DNA of 64,000 bases from Paraburkholderia xenovorans LB400 (GCF_000013645.1 NC_007953.1:1364001-1428000); one strand, 5' to 3'. Shown: positions 9,437 through 18,537, numbered from the stretch's first letter. The notes: generated by a model not told the origin, from the letters alone. Made by a program: numbers and translations.

Positions 9437-9701
9437 GACAATCTCCTCTTCAACGAAGGGAGATCGATTGTGCGCGTGGGGAGCGGTCAATCTTCGACCC
9501 TGAGCGGCCAAAATCATTGAAGCGTCCAAGGTCCGCTCCAGGTCCACGACCGGACCGTTGCAACAGCAGCCCGCTGCTAGCGCAACGGACCTCCGTTTGA
9601 TGTGGAGCCACTGCGGGACAAGAGGTCCATTGTGTGCGTAATGGATTCGCGAGCGCATAGGTGCGATCCAATTCCGCAGCCTCCTTTCACATTGTGATGA
9701 C

Positions 9702-10322
9702 TCAAGGCGTCAGGCCTTTGCCAAATCCAAGCTTGTCCATCGCCTCATGCGCATCGATCACCATGGTGGCGATCTCGCCTACAGTGACCCGGAGACCTGT
9801 GGCTCGTGAACGAATGTGCTCGTACGCTTCATTTTCGCTTAATCGATGCGCCTCCATGAGGATACGAACGGCCTTCTCGATATGGCGACGCGCTTTGATC
9901 GCATCCTCAAGCTTACCGATCTTGTTGTGTAGCCGCTGCTGATACCCCGAGGAAGCGCGTGCAAGCACCAGGGTACTAAGAATACCCGTAGAACGGTACG
10001 GCTTTGTGATCACGCCGTGCGCTTGCGTATCCAGCAGCATTTTCAACGCCGTTGGATTCTCATAATCGGACAATGCAATAAGCGTCGCTTCAGTATCGGC
10101 TGCACACCAATTTCCGGCACTCCGGGTCTCGGGACCGACGAGAAAAAAAATTGCGTCGGCATCTGCGGGCAATTGAGACGGAAACGGCCAGAGGACGCGC
10201 ACCGGGCAACCGATCCGACGCAATTGTTCCTCCAGAACACTGCGGTCGTCCCCCGGCGGATGAATCACAAGGACGCGCAGTGTGCGCAGATCGTCAAATA
10301 GCCGGCGGGCACCCGTGCTCAT
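9702..10322 (-). CDS. amiR: AmiR-like ANTAR-domain transcription antiterminator
   Basis: A 206-residue protein with an N-terminal pseudo-receiver fold (about 13-130), a coiled-coil linker (YQQRLHNKIGKLEDAI) and a C-terminal ANTAR RNA-binding domain (about 135-200, AVRILMEAHRLSENEAYEHI). AmiR proteins bind a two-hairpin leader RNA and prevent formation of an intrinsic terminator. In Pseudomonas aeruginosa AmiR is held inactive by AmiC until amide binds. The ATG overlaps the upstream amiC stop by 4 bases (ATGA), so synthesis is coupled to its inhibitor. It is the last gene of the amide operon; its likely target is the leader at 18454-18537. Confidence 0.9.
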   Translation of the reverse strand: MSTGARRLFDDLRTLRVLVIHPPGDDRSVLEEQLRRIGCPVRVLWPFPSQLPADADAIFFLVGPETRSAGNWCAADTEATLIALSDYENPTALKMLLDTQAHGVITKPYRSTGILSTLVLARASSGYQQRLHNKIGKLEDAIKARRHIEKAVRILMEAHRLSENEAYEHIRSRATGLRVTVGEIATMVIDAHEAMDKLGFGKGLTP

Positions 10323-11494
10323 GCCGCATCTCCGTCAAGCCAGAACTCCGCGAATCCATACGACGTCAGATAGGGATCTGGTTTGATCGGGATGCGGCCC
10401 TCCCAAACTATATCGAACAAGCCGTCTGGTCTACAAATGGCAATGCGAGGGGTCAAGACCGCGTGGTTGTTCTCCCGATCGATTTTCAGCATACCTTCTG
10501 GCGAATCGAATTCAACCTCGTGAACCGCTTCCACCAGCTTTGCCGTGTCAAGACTTCGCGTACGAGCCAGCGCTAGCGCAAAAAGATGGACCTGGTTGTA
10601 CGCCATCTCGGACCACATGCTGGCCGGCTGATCTCCGAATCGCATCCGCCATGATTCGAGGAAGCGCTTGTTGCTCGCATGGTTCAGCGTGTTGACATAG
10701 CTGGCTGAAATGATGTGACCGCCGCACAATTCAGGACCAATCATCCGCGTTTCGCCTTCGGTCATCGTCAGGCTTGCGATCGGGATGCGCGAAGGGTCGA
10801 TACCGTGCTCGCGGTACAACTGATAAAAGGCACGCGCGCCACGGCCGATTAGCGTGGAGAAAACTACGTCGGGCTTAACAGCCTTTATCTGCCGGACCAC
10901 CTGGTCCAATGCGGAGGGATCGGCATCGCTAGGTAAATAGAGTTCTTCCACGATTTCGCCGCCATGTTGCTCGACCATGTCCCGCATGATGCGGTTCGAC
11001 TCTCGTGGATAGATATAGTCTGCCCCCACCAGAAAGAAGCGGCGGCCGTGATTACGGAGCAGATATGCGGCCAGCTGCATGCTGTTCTGGTTCGGCACCG
11101 CCCCGGTGTAGATCACGTTGGGCGAATATTCGAATCCTTCATAGATCGAGCAATACCAGAGCAGCGCGTTGTTGCGCTCGATCACCGGTAACACTGCTTT
11201 TCGGCTCGACGACGTCGAACAGCCGAAAATCACCGTCACGTCGTCTTCCTGCAGCATCCGCGAGGCGAGGCGGCGATATTCGTCCGGGTCGCTCTTTGGG
11301 TCGTAGACAACCGGGTCAAGCTGGCGCCCGTCAACACCACCAGCCGCGTTGACTTCCTCGATCGCGAGCGCGGTGCCGAAAAAGTGTTCTGACTCGGTTG
11401 CCGCAGTCACTCCGGTACGGGAGTACAACACGCCGATACGCCATCCGGCGTCGGCAGGTAGCCGCGTGGCGGACTCTCGTGAGTTCTCTCCCAT
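10319..11494 (-). CDS. amiC: AmiC-like amide sensor, periplasmic-binding-protein fold
   Basis: About 391 residues of the type-1 periplasmic binding fold without a signal peptide, as in AmiC of the P. aeruginosa amidase operon. The family start is WRIGVLYSRTGVTAATE and the ligand-lobe segments include NNALLWYCSIYEGFEYSPNV and VGADYIYPRESNR. It binds short amides in the cytoplasm and releases AmiR. ATG 11494 has AAGGAG 8 bases upstream and gives the natural N-terminus; an upstream in-frame extension to 11671 overlaps the amidase gene and is unlikely. Coupled to amiR by a 4-base overlap; 25 bases after the amidase stop. Confidence 0.9.
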   Translation of the reverse strand: MGENSRESATRLPADAGWRIGVLYSRTGVTAATESEHFFGTALAIEEVNAAGGVDGRQLDPVVYDPKSDPDEYRRLASRMLQEDDVTVIFGCSTSSSRKAVLPVIERNNALLWYCSIYEGFEYSPNVIYTGAVPNQNSMQLAAYLLRNHGRRFFLVGADYIYPRESNRIMRDMVEQHGGEIVEELYLPSDADPSALDQVVRQIKAVKPDVVFSTLIGRGARAFYQLYREHGIDPSRIPIASLTMTEGETRMIGPELCGGHIISASYVNTLNHASNKRFLESWRMRFGDQPASMWSEMAYNQVHLFALALARTRSLDTAKLVEAVHEVEFDSPEGMLKIDRENNHAVLTPRIAICRPDGLFDIVWEGRIPIKPDPYLTSYGFAEFWLDGDAA

Positions 11495-11519
11495 TCTGAT
11501 TTCTCCTTGCATCGTCTGG

Positions 11520-12836
11520 TCATTCCCTATGTTGCGGGAAAAGTCCAACAATCCCTGTGATCGCCCGCTCGACGAATGCCGCAGCGTCGAGGCATCTGGC
11601 GTCGTCGCGCGGCCGGCAAATGACCTGCACGCCGATTGGACCACCTCGTGCGCCCCAAAGTCCAGGCACATTCACGCACGGGCATCCGAGCAGGGTCCAA
11701 TTGCGATTGAACGCCGGGTCGCCCGTCGAGCCAAGCCCGTCGAGCGCTTCGTCGGGCGCACTCGGCGTCAGCAATGCGGTGATGCCGTCGAACAGCTCGG
11801 AAAGCCTGTCTTTCGCCTGCTCCATCGACACGCACGCTTTGGCGTATGTAGCCGTGTCGACGTGCGCTGCACGCTCGAGAAAAGCGGCAAGCTTCGGCGA
11901 CAAATCAGCCCGATGATGATCGTACTCGAACCCCAGCGCCTGATACGCTTCGTAGCTCTGGATCGTGTCGTGCGCGGAGATCAAGTCGGCCATCCACGGT
12001 GCGAAACGCACGCGCCGGATACGACCGCCCGCATCCTCGATTGCCCGCGCGGCGATATCGAGCACGGCGCCTGCATTCGCCGACGGCTCAGTCCATGGGT
12101 AGCTATCTGGCACGCCGAACACCGGGCTGGTCGATACACGCTCCACAGCGAGCTGGCGCCCCGACAGGATCTGCGCGAGGTAAGCGACATCGCGCACACC
12201 GGCAGCAAAGAGGCCGATCGTATCGAAGGACCACGAGAAGCACTTCATTCCGACGGTCGGCAAGATGCCGAATGTCGGCTTATAGCCGGCGACGCCGCAA
12301 AACGACGCGGGCCGGATCGTTGAACCGCCGGTCTGCGAACCGATCGCGAAAGGCACGATACCGGCCGCCACCGCAGCGGCTGAGCCGGATGACGATCCGC
12401 CTGCGGTACGCCCCAGGCCGCACGGATTTCGCGTCGCAGTCGGCGACATGTACGCAAACTCGCTGGTGACGGTTTTGCCCATTATGACGGCGCCGTTACG
12501 TCGTAATAACGTGACTATCGCGGCGTCGGATTTAGGTTGTTGGCTTTCGTAGATCGGCGAGCCGTAACTGGTGACGAATTCGTTTGTGTCGAAAATGTCT
12601 TTCACCGCTATTGGCATACCGGCCAACGGCCCCCGGGCTGCCGTGGCCGTTGCCATCGCGGCCTCACGACGTGCGACGGCCGTCATTGCTCTTACTTCCG
12701 ACTCGACCTCTTCGATGCGCATGAGCGATTCGAGGACAACGCGGCCACGCTCGCGCGGATCGTCGGCGGTACGGCCAAGCAGGTCCAGTCCCGAAAGTGG
12801 TCGATAAAATGAGTGTGCGGTCATCATGCCTCGCAT
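11520..12836 (-). CDS. amidase signature family amidase
   Basis: About 438 residues. The Ser-cisSer-Lys triad of the amidase signature family is intact: Lys in MPIAVKD (residue 79), the GGSSSGS loop (146-152) and the nucleophile Ser in GSQTGGSTIRPAS (172), followed by GVAGYKPTFG. It hydrolyses an amide to acid and ammonia in the cytoplasm. It lies between the importer ATPase gene (11-base gap) and amiC, so it probably acts on the imported amide or on the product of the upstream nitrilase-family enzyme. Start is uncertain: ATG 12836 has no clear ribosome site, ATG 12824 has GAGG 4 bases upstream. Confidence 0.87.
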   Translation of the reverse strand: MRGMMTAHSFYRPLSGLDLLGRTADDPRERGRVVLESLMRIEEVESEVRAMTAVARREAAMATATAARGPLAGMPIAVKDIFDTNEFVTSYGSPIYESQQPKSDAAIVTLLRRNGAVIMGKTVTSEFAYMSPTATRNPCGLGRTAGGSSSGSAAAVAAGIVPFAIGSQTGGSTIRPASFCGVAGYKPTFGILPTVGMKCFSWSFDTIGLFAAGVRDVAYLAQILSGRQLAVERVSTSPVFGVPDSYPWTEPSANAGAVLDIAARAIEDAGGRIRRVRFAPWMADLISAHDTIQSYEAYQALGFEYDHHRADLSPKLAAFLERAAHVDTATYAKACVSMEQAKDRLSELFDGITALLTPSAPDEALDGLGSTGDPAFNRNWTLLGCPCVNVPGLWGARGGPIGVQVICRPRDDARCLDAAAFVERAITGIVGLFPQHRE

Positions 12837-12846
12837 ATCGTGAAAG

Positions 12847-13554
12847 TCAGACAAGCAGATGTTCGAAGATCGATGTCTCCGCCGTTTCGTCCTTCGCATT
12901 GCCGTGCTCGATGACCTCGCCTTGCTTGAGCACCGCATACCGGTCTGCGACCTTCAGCGCGAACGGAACGTTCTGCTCGATTAACAGAAGAGTGGTGCCG
13001 TGCTGCTTGCGCTCCCATAGCAGCGCGTCGGCGAGGCGATCAATCACCGACGGCTGCAAGCCTTCCGTGATTTCATCGAGCAGGATGATCGAGGGGCGTG
13101 TCATGAGCGCACGGGCTACCAGCAGCATCTTCTGTTCCCCACCCGAAAGCGTACCGGCATACTGGCGCAGACGGCTTTTGAAGACGGGGAAAACCGGTTC
13201 GATCCCGGCAAAGCGTTCCTCGAACACGGATACATTGGAAAGCCCCAGACGCAGGTTGTCACGGATGCTGAGATCCTGAAACAGCGCATGTTCCTGAGGG
13301 GCATAGGCAATGCCTGCCCGCGCGATCTGATGCGGCGGCAGACGCGTGATGTCTCTTCCGTGTACATGGATCGCACCGCCCTTCTTTGGCAGATAGCCCA
13401 TGATTGTCTTCAGCAACGTGGTCTTGCCCATGCCGTTCTTGCCAAGCACCGCGACGGCCTCGCCGTTTGCGACGGTCATCGACAGTTTGCGAAGCACAAC
13501 CGACGCTTTGTATCCGCTGGTGACGTCCTGCAGGTCCAACGCGATCTGGTTCAT
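12847..13554 (-). CDS. branched-chain/urea/amide-type ABC transporter ATP-binding protein (LivF-like)
   Basis: 235 residues. Walker A GKNGMGKTT, signature LSGGEQKM and Walker B IILLDEITEG are present. It shows the LivF-type Q-loop region GIAYAPQEHALFQDLSI rather than LivG features. With the upstream fused LivM-LivG protein it would supply the second ATPase of a heterodimeric motor. The start overlaps the upstream stop by 4 bases. Closest functional models are the urea (Urt) and short-chain amide (Fmd) importers; the operon context favours amides. Confidence 0.9.
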   Translation of the reverse strand: MNQIALDLQDVTSGYKASVVLRKLSMTVANGEAVAVLGKNGMGKTTLLKTIMGYLPKKGGAIHVHGRDITRLPPHQIARAGIAYAPQEHALFQDLSIRDNLRLGLSNVSVFEERFAGIEPVFPVFKSRLRQYAGTLSGGEQKMLLVARALMTRPSIILLDEITEGLQPSVIDRLADALLWERKQHGTTLLLIEQNVPFALKVADRYAVLKQGEVIEHGNAKDETAETSIFEHLLV

Positions 13555-15413
13555 GAAGCCTCCCGATGTGAAGTGGTCCCGTCGGGCGCACCGGCCTGCG
13601 CGGTTCCGGCGTAGATCGTTCTGACCAGCTCCGAATTGACGACGTCATCAAAGCTCCCGTCCATCACAATACGTCCCTGATGCAGGACTACGATGCGGGT
13701 AGCTATTTCGGCGACGAAGTCGAGATCATGTTCCACCAGCAGACAACAGAGCTGATACTGGTGAGCCAGTGCGGCCAGCACGTTGCCGATTTGTGTACGC
13801 TCGGTTTTGGTCAATCCTGCCGTCGGCTCATCGAGCAAAACGATCCTCGGCTCCAGCGCAAGCACCATGGCCAGTTCCAACGCCTGCTGTTCCCCATGTG
13901 AGAGATCCCTTGCTACCGCACTCAGCTTCCGATCAAGGCCGGTGGTACGGACAACCTCCATGGCGTATGGTGGCAACGCAAGGATCTTCGAGCGTTGGAA
14001 GAGCGAAGGTCGCTCGATGATCGTCCCCGCGATTCGCAAACATTCCGCCACGGTGAGGGTTTCAAAAATGTTTGCGTTCTGGAACTTGCGCCCTAACCCG
14101 AAACGCACACCCCGGTCCGGCGGTAGCTGGCGGATAGGGTTACCACACAGGATAACCGTACCGGCAGAGCGCTCCGCACCGTCGCTCATGCAACGCATGA
14201 GCGTCGTCTTGCCAGCGCCGTTCGGACCGATAAGACCAACCAGTTCGCCACCGCTAGCGTTCAGATCGATACCTTGCAGCACCTTGAGACTGCCGAAATG
14301 TTTAGCAACACCGCGCATTTGCAATGCAGGGTCGGACGCTAGCTGTTTGTCGCGGACCCGGACGGCCCGTTCGACCAGTTCAGGCTCAGCATCGTTGCCA
14401 GCCAGGCGGCGGAACGGCTTCAGTAGCAACGGCACCAGCCCTTGCGGCACCAATACGATCACTATTACAAACGCGGCGCCGAGAATGAGTTGCCACGCAA
14501 ATGGCATGCTGCTGCTGAGGTAGGCAGTTCCCACGTTGATCAGAAGCGCACCGATAACCGGCCCCCACAGCGTTCCCCGCCCACCAAGCGCGACCCAGAT
14601 GATCAGTTGGGTGCCAAGGACAAACCCGGTCAACTCAGGTGCAACCACACCGCTAAACGATCCGTAGCCGAACCCTGCAAGGCCGGCGATTACCGCAGTC
14701 GCGGCAAGCAGGATAATTTTGACAAGCGACGTGTTGATACCAAGGTATGAACCGCGCGATTCGTTGTCACGAATGGCCGCCAGTACGCGGCCGCCGTCAC
14801 TGCGCACGAACAGCCACGCCAGCGTTGCGACCACCAGCAAGGTCACTCCGGCAATCCAGTACCAGGCCTGGAGAGAAAGATCGAACGTCGGATAGCCGGT
14901 CAGTCCGGAACTCGAACCCGTCCATTGCCCACCGGACAGCAGCAATTGGCTGAGGACGATCGGCAGCACGAGTGACATCACTATCGCAAAAAAGGGTGAC
15001 GCGCCTCGGTAGAAGGATAGCCAGCCAAGCAGCCCACCTACCGCCCCTGTCACCACGATAGCTGCCCCAAGCGCCACCACGACGTAACCGGCCGAAAATC
15101 CGCCGTGCGTGAAAACCAGACCCGCCGCGTAGGCACCAAGACCAAAGAACGCCGATTGCCCGAACGTCAGATATCCGGTGTATCCCCAAAGGACGTCCAC
15201 TGTCACAGCGACGATCGAGAAGAAGAACGCCTGAATCAGGATGTTCAGCAGATACGAACCGAAAACAAACGGACCTGCGGCTAGCAGCGCAGCGGCGAAC
15301 CCGGCAACCATGATCCACCCGCGCCCGTGGATCTTTCGCTGTTCGCTGACGCGGGCGTGATCTTGTGCAGATTCGTCGCCGACACAGTTTGGCGACGCGT
15401 TGACCTTAGCCAT
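13551..15413 (-). CDS. fused ABC permease-ATPase (LivM-LivG) of amide importer
   Basis: 620 residues joining two usually separate subunits. Residues about 30-335 form a LivM-type permease with some ten membrane segments and the family stretch GYTGYLTFGQSAFFGLGAYAAG. Residues about 365-605 form a LivG-type ATPase with Walker A GPNGAGKTT, signature LSHGEQQALE, Walker B IVLLDEPTAGL and the switch His in LLVEHDLDFV. Such fusions occur in Burkholderiales. It overlaps livH by 8 bases and livF by 4 bases, indicating tight translational coupling of the importer genes. Confidence 0.92.
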   Translation of the reverse strand: MAKVNASPNCVGDESAQDHARVSEQRKIHGRGWIMVAGFAAALLAAGPFVFGSYLLNILIQAFFFSIVAVTVDVLWGYTGYLTFGQSAFFGLGAYAAGLVFTHGGFSAGYVVVALGAAIVVTGAVGGLLGWLSFYRGASPFFAIVMSLVLPIVLSQLLLSGGQWTGSSSGLTGYPTFDLSLQAWYWIAGVTLLVVATLAWLFVRSDGGRVLAAIRDNESRGSYLGINTSLVKIILLAATAVIAGLAGFGYGSFSGVVAPELTGFVLGTQLIIWVALGGRGTLWGPVIGALLINVGTAYLSSSMPFAWQLILGAAFVIVIVLVPQGLVPLLLKPFRRLAGNDAEPELVERAVRVRDKQLASDPALQMRGVAKHFGSLKVLQGIDLNASGGELVGLIGPNGAGKTTLMRCMSDGAERSAGTVILCGNPIRQLPPDRGVRFGLGRKFQNANIFETLTVAECLRIAGTIIERPSLFQRSKILALPPYAMEVVRTTGLDRKLSAVARDLSHGEQQALELAMVLALEPRIVLLDEPTAGLTKTERTQIGNVLAALAHQYQLCCLLVEHDLDFVAEIATRIVVLHQGRIVMDGSFDDVVNSELVRTIYAGTAQAGAPDGTTSHREAS

Positions 15414-16239
15414 GGGAGAACCCCTTCGGACGAATGCGCAGAGTGAACGCAGCGAGAACGGCGATGGTCAATCCGCCCAGTACCGGACTGACGAACGTGC
15501 TGACCAGCACCTGACAAGCTCCGAATACGACGCAAGTGACCAGCAGACTGACCATCGAGTCACCCGAAACCATAACCAGCATGAAGGCGCTGACCAGCCA
15601 CGACAGTCCCATGTCGGGATCGACACTTGATAATGGCGTGATTAGCGTGCCCGCCAGGGAACCCAGTGCGGCGCCGAGGCTAAACGTGATAAAGCGGATG
15701 CGGCCTGAATGAATGCCGAGTCCTCGAGCCAGATCTTCATTCATGATCACCGCACGAGTCTTGACGCCGAATCGCGTTCCCGTGAGCAGGGCGGTCATGA
15801 GAGCGCAAAGTCCGACCGCAATCGGAATCAGCAATAACCGATAACCGGAGTAGCTTGTCCCCGCGATGGAAAGTGCGCCTTTTAGCGGCGTTTCCACGAA
15901 TTGGACTTCGCGACCAAAGACCATCACGATGAGCTGGCCGATGACGACTCCCAGACCCCAGGTGGCAAGGATCGCGTCCAGCGGTCGCTTATAGAGGGGC
16001 CGCACTATTACCAACTCGACAAGCATGCCGACAGCGGTGCCGACCACAATCGCCAGCGGCACGCTGAGCCACGGATTGAGCTTCAACTGTGTGACCACGA
16101 AGCTCGCGTAGGCCCCCATCGTCAGCAACGCGCCATGAGCAAAATTGACGATTTTCATCACGCCGAAAATCACCATCAACCCGGCGGTAACGATGAACAG
16201 CATCGCCGCCGTGGTGAAAATATCCAGTGCCAGAACCAT
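15406..16239 (-). CDS. ABC transporter permease (LivH-like)
   Basis: 277 residues, about eight membrane helices. It carries the LivH/UrtB hallmarks GVMKIVNFAHGALLTMGAY near the N-terminus and a cytoplasmic loop with TRAVIMNEDLARGLGI that contacts the ATPase. It pairs with the LivM half of the fused downstream protein to form the membrane channel. Start at ATG 16239. It is separated from the binding-protein gene by 75 bases that contain a large hairpin. Confidence 0.9.
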   Translation of the reverse strand: MVLALDIFTTAAMLFIVTAGLMVIFGVMKIVNFAHGALLTMGAYASFVVTQLKLNPWLSVPLAIVVGTAVGMLVELVIVRPLYKRPLDAILATWGLGVVIGQLIVMVFGREVQFVETPLKGALSIAGTSYSGYRLLLIPIAVGLCALMTALLTGTRFGVKTRAVIMNEDLARGLGIHSGRIRFITFSLGAALGSLAGTLITPLSSVDPDMGLSWLVSAFMLVMVSGDSMVSLLVTCVVFGACQVLVSTFVSPVLGGLTIAVLAAFTLRIRPKGFSHG

Positions 16240-16254
16240 TGTCCTCTCCAGTCA

Positions 16255-16296
16255 CATCCGCCTGCTCATCCCCTATGAGGGTCGACCAGGCGGATG
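16255..16296 (-). repeat. large intercistronic hairpin between binding-protein and permease genes
   Basis: A perfect 10-bp inverted repeat (16255-16264 with 16287-16296, CATCCGCCTG/CAGGCGGATG) encloses a second 5-bp stem (16265-16269 with 16275-16279). No T-run follows on the minus strand, so it is more likely an mRNA 3' stabiliser or partial attenuator that keeps the binding protein in excess over the permease. Confidence 0.5.
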
Positions 16297-16314
16297 CCGT
16301 ATCCGTGACAGCGC

Positions 16315-17484
16315 CTACTTGATGTTCGGGCACTGTTCGCCCGGGTCCACGTCAGGGAAAGTTTGCAGAATCTTCACAGAACCGTCTGCCTGAATCTGGC
16401 CCAGACGCATCGCCAGAGGCGTATGTCGGCTCTTGTCCATCTGAACCGGGCCGCGTGGTCCGTCAAACGAGACCTGACCCAGTGCCTTGATTACCTTCTC
16501 TGGATCCGTAGAACCTGCTTTCTCGACCGCGGCCTTGTACAGGAAGAACGCCTCGTATTGCGGCTCCGACAGTTCGTTCGGCGTCTTTATGTCCTTGCCG
16601 AAGCGCTTCTGCATTTCCCCAAGAAACTTCTGGTTCTCAGGCGTGTTGATACTCGTCAGATAGGAGCCGGACAGATAGATCCCCGTTGCGACGTCACCCA
16701 TGCCCTTCGCGGTGCCTTCGTCGATGGCCAGGTTACCGTACGGAAGCGTCAACCCCGAGGCCTTCAGTTGTTTCGCGAGGGCGACGTTGGGTGCACCGCC
16801 GGCCGTCGCGCTGATCAGCGCATCGGGACGGGCTGCACGGATCCTGGCCAGGACCGGTGTCCAGTCCGTGCCGTCAATCGGTAGGTATTCCTCGCCGACA
16901 ACCTTTCCACCGTGCAGTACGATGTATTTTGCTGTGAAATCGAGCATCCCACGACCAAACGCGTAGTCGTTTCCAACCAGGTAGAAACTCTTTGCGCCCG
17001 CGGTTTTCTGGAAATAGTCAACGACCGGCGCAACCTGCTGGTCTGGCACCCAGCCATTGATATACATCCACGGGCTGCATGATTTCCCTTCATAGAACGA
17101 CGTGTAGATGAGCGGCTTTTTACCACGGGCCACTATGGGCAGAGCCGCGTTGCGGGCCGCACTGGTTTCCATTGAGATGATGGCGTCGACGTTCTTCTGG
17201 AAGACCAGTGAGTCGTAGGCCTTCTGCGCTCCAACTGCGCCAGACGCGTCGTCCGTGATTTCGAGTTTGACCTGACGTCCCAGGATGCCGCCAGAAGCGT
17301 TAATCTGTTCGACCGCAAGCTGCGAAGACTGAACTACGGCTGGCGCTACAACGCTGTTGGCGCCGGACAATCCGACTGCAACACCGATCCTGATCGGATC
17401 AGCGGCAAGCACAGTCGTGCAGGCGCTGACACCGGTGATCGCCGCGATGGCGGCGACAAGGAGTTGTTTCTTCAACGGTCTCAT
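16315..17484 (-). CDS. ABC transporter substrate-binding protein (amide/urea/branched-chain type)
   Basis: 389 residues with a signal peptide (about 1-27, ending VLAADP) and a type-1 periplasmic binding fold: IRIGVAVGLSGANSVVAP, AVEQINASGGILGRQV, FYLVGNDYAFGRG. It would capture substrate in the periplasm for the LivH/LivM-G/LivF complex encoded downstream. A purine-rich AAGGAAA precedes the ATG. Its relatedness to AmiC, encoded by the same operon, is notable: both probably recognise the same class of ligand, one for transport and one for sensing. Ligand is inferred from context. Confidence 0.9.
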   Translation of the reverse strand: MRPLKKQLLVAAIAAITGVSACTTVLAADPIRIGVAVGLSGANSVVAPAVVQSSQLAVEQINASGGILGRQVKLEITDDASGAVGAQKAYDSLVFQKNVDAIISMETSAARNAALPIVARGKKPLIYTSFYEGKSCSPWMYINGWVPDQQVAPVVDYFQKTAGAKSFYLVGNDYAFGRGMLDFTAKYIVLHGGKVVGEEYLPIDGTDWTPVLARIRAARPDALISATAGGAPNVALAKQLKASGLTLPYGNLAIDEGTAKGMGDVATGIYLSGSYLTSINTPENQKFLGEMQKRFGKDIKTPNELSEPQYEAFFLYKAAVEKAGSTDPEKVIKALGQVSFDGPRGPVQMDKSRHTPLAMRLGQIQADGSVKILQTFPDVDPGEQCPNIK

Positions 17485-17547
17485 GGCATTTCCTTCGTAG
17501 TGGTCGTGTGGCGGATTATGAAAAGCGTGCGGGCGCGGGCAGGCATC

Positions 17548-18438
17548 TCACGAATGAGAAGACGGCCAGCCAGTGCCAAGCATCGGGTCGTATACGTCAG
17601 CACGCCGGTCGTGCAGCACGTGATTGAGGGCATTGAGCGCGCGACTGGAACGAGTGCGCTTCAGATCGATTGACGCGTAGAGGATTTCTTCACGGTCGCC
17701 GCTGGCCGGCCCTGTAATGGGCCATCCATCGCCTCCGACGATGACGCTCTGGCCGATGAACGGTTGCCCACGTTCTGTCCCGATCCGGTTTGCACACGCG
17801 ATCGCCATACCGTTGCTGTGCGCAGCAGCCATGGTGAGAGTCGTTGCCATCGCTGGACGATCATCTGGCTGCGATGACATCGGCACCCAGTTCGTCGGGA
17901 CGCATACGATGTCCGCGCCTTGCATCGCCGCGAGTCGATATGTTTCGGGGAACCAGCCGTCATAGCAGATCACGATCGCAATTCGCCCGACGGAAGTATC
18001 GAAGACCGGGATCCCAAAGTCGCCCGGCTCGAAGAAGAGCCGTTCGTTGTTCCAAAGATGTAGCTTGCGGTAAACGCCGATGTGACCTGACGGGCCGGTG
18101 AAGATGGCCGAGTTGTATAGACGCGTCCCGGCTCGCTCGGCGATTCCGGCAACGATATGAATGCCAAGGCGTCGCGCCATTTCGGCAAAGATACGAGCGG
18201 TCTGCCCATCGGGCAGTTCTTCCGCCAGAGAGAACGCCTCGTCGCGGTCCACAAAGACGTAACCGGTGTTAGCCAACTCGGGCAGAATCACTAGTGATGC
18301 ACCGTTTTTAGCGGCGGTTTCAATGTGTCGGATCGATCGTGTCACGTTATCGCGCTTCGCTCCGACATGCGGCTCCATCTGGATGCACGCGATGACAGGA
18401 CCATTGAATTCATGTTCTGCGGGGTAGTGCTGCAACAT
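17548..18438 (-). CDS. nitrilase-superfamily carbon-nitrogen hydrolase
   Basis: About 296 residues with the complete Glu-Lys-Cys triad: E54 in ILPELANTGY, K125 in YRKLHLW and C158 in VICYDGWFPE. Superfamily members hydrolyse nitriles, amides or carbamoyl groups; this one is shorter than AmiE (about 346) and is not obviously AmiE. It is the first gene of the amide operon. ATG 18438 has GGGAG 10 bases upstream and lies just after an intrinsic terminator, so expression depends on read-through. An in-frame extension to 18522 runs through the leader hairpins and is not credible as coding. Confidence 0.88.
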   Translation of the reverse strand: MLQHYPAEHEFNGPVIACIQMEPHVGAKRDNVTRSIRHIETAAKNGASLVILPELANTGYVFVDRDEAFSLAEELPDGQTARIFAEMARRLGIHIVAGIAERAGTRLYNSAIFTGPSGHIGVYRKLHLWNNERLFFEPGDFGIPVFDTSVGRIAIVICYDGWFPETYRLAAMQGADIVCVPTNWVPMSSQPDDRPAMATTLTMAAAHSNGMAIACANRIGTERGQPFIGQSVIVGGDGWPITGPASGDREEILYASIDLKRTRSSRALNALNHVLHDRRADVYDPMLGTGWPSSHS

Positions 18439-18453
18439 CGGTTTTCGTCTCCC

Positions 18454-18499
18454 AAAACAAAAAGCCTCCGAACCGGCGTTGAACGCAAGTTCGGAGGCT
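18454..18499 (-). terminator. leader intrinsic terminator (attenuator) of the amide operon
   Basis: On the minus strand an 11-bp perfect stem (18489-18499 paired with 18463-18473, AGCCTCCGAAC/GTTCGGAGGCT) encloses a small GCG/CGC inner stem and is followed by TTTTTGTTTT. It sits between promoter and first start codon, in the sense orientation, so it would stop transcription before the operon unless antagonised. Confidence 0.8.
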
Positions 18500-18537
18500 G
18501 CATAGCCGTCCATATGTAGCACGGCATCGTTGCCGTG
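18493..18537 (-). promoter_or_regulatory. putative ANTAR (AmiR) two-hairpin antiterminator RNA
   Basis: P1 at 18520-18537 is a 6-bp stem CACGGC/GCCGTG closing the hexaloop AACGAU, which has the A1 and G4 known to be conserved in ANTAR target loops. Eight bases later P2 at 18493-18511 pairs GGA-GGC with GCC-UCC (one bulged C) around the hexaloop UAUGCA, which keeps G4 but has U at position 1. The 3' arm of P2 is also the start of the terminator stem, so P2 and terminator are mutually exclusive. The same operon encodes an ANTAR protein. Not tested by folding software. Confidence 0.65.

Noticed and set aside
18439..18522. N-terminal extension of the nitrilase-family gene to 18522
   Set aside because: The extra codons fall on the leader hairpin and terminator; ATG 18438 has a ribosome site and gives the family N-terminus.
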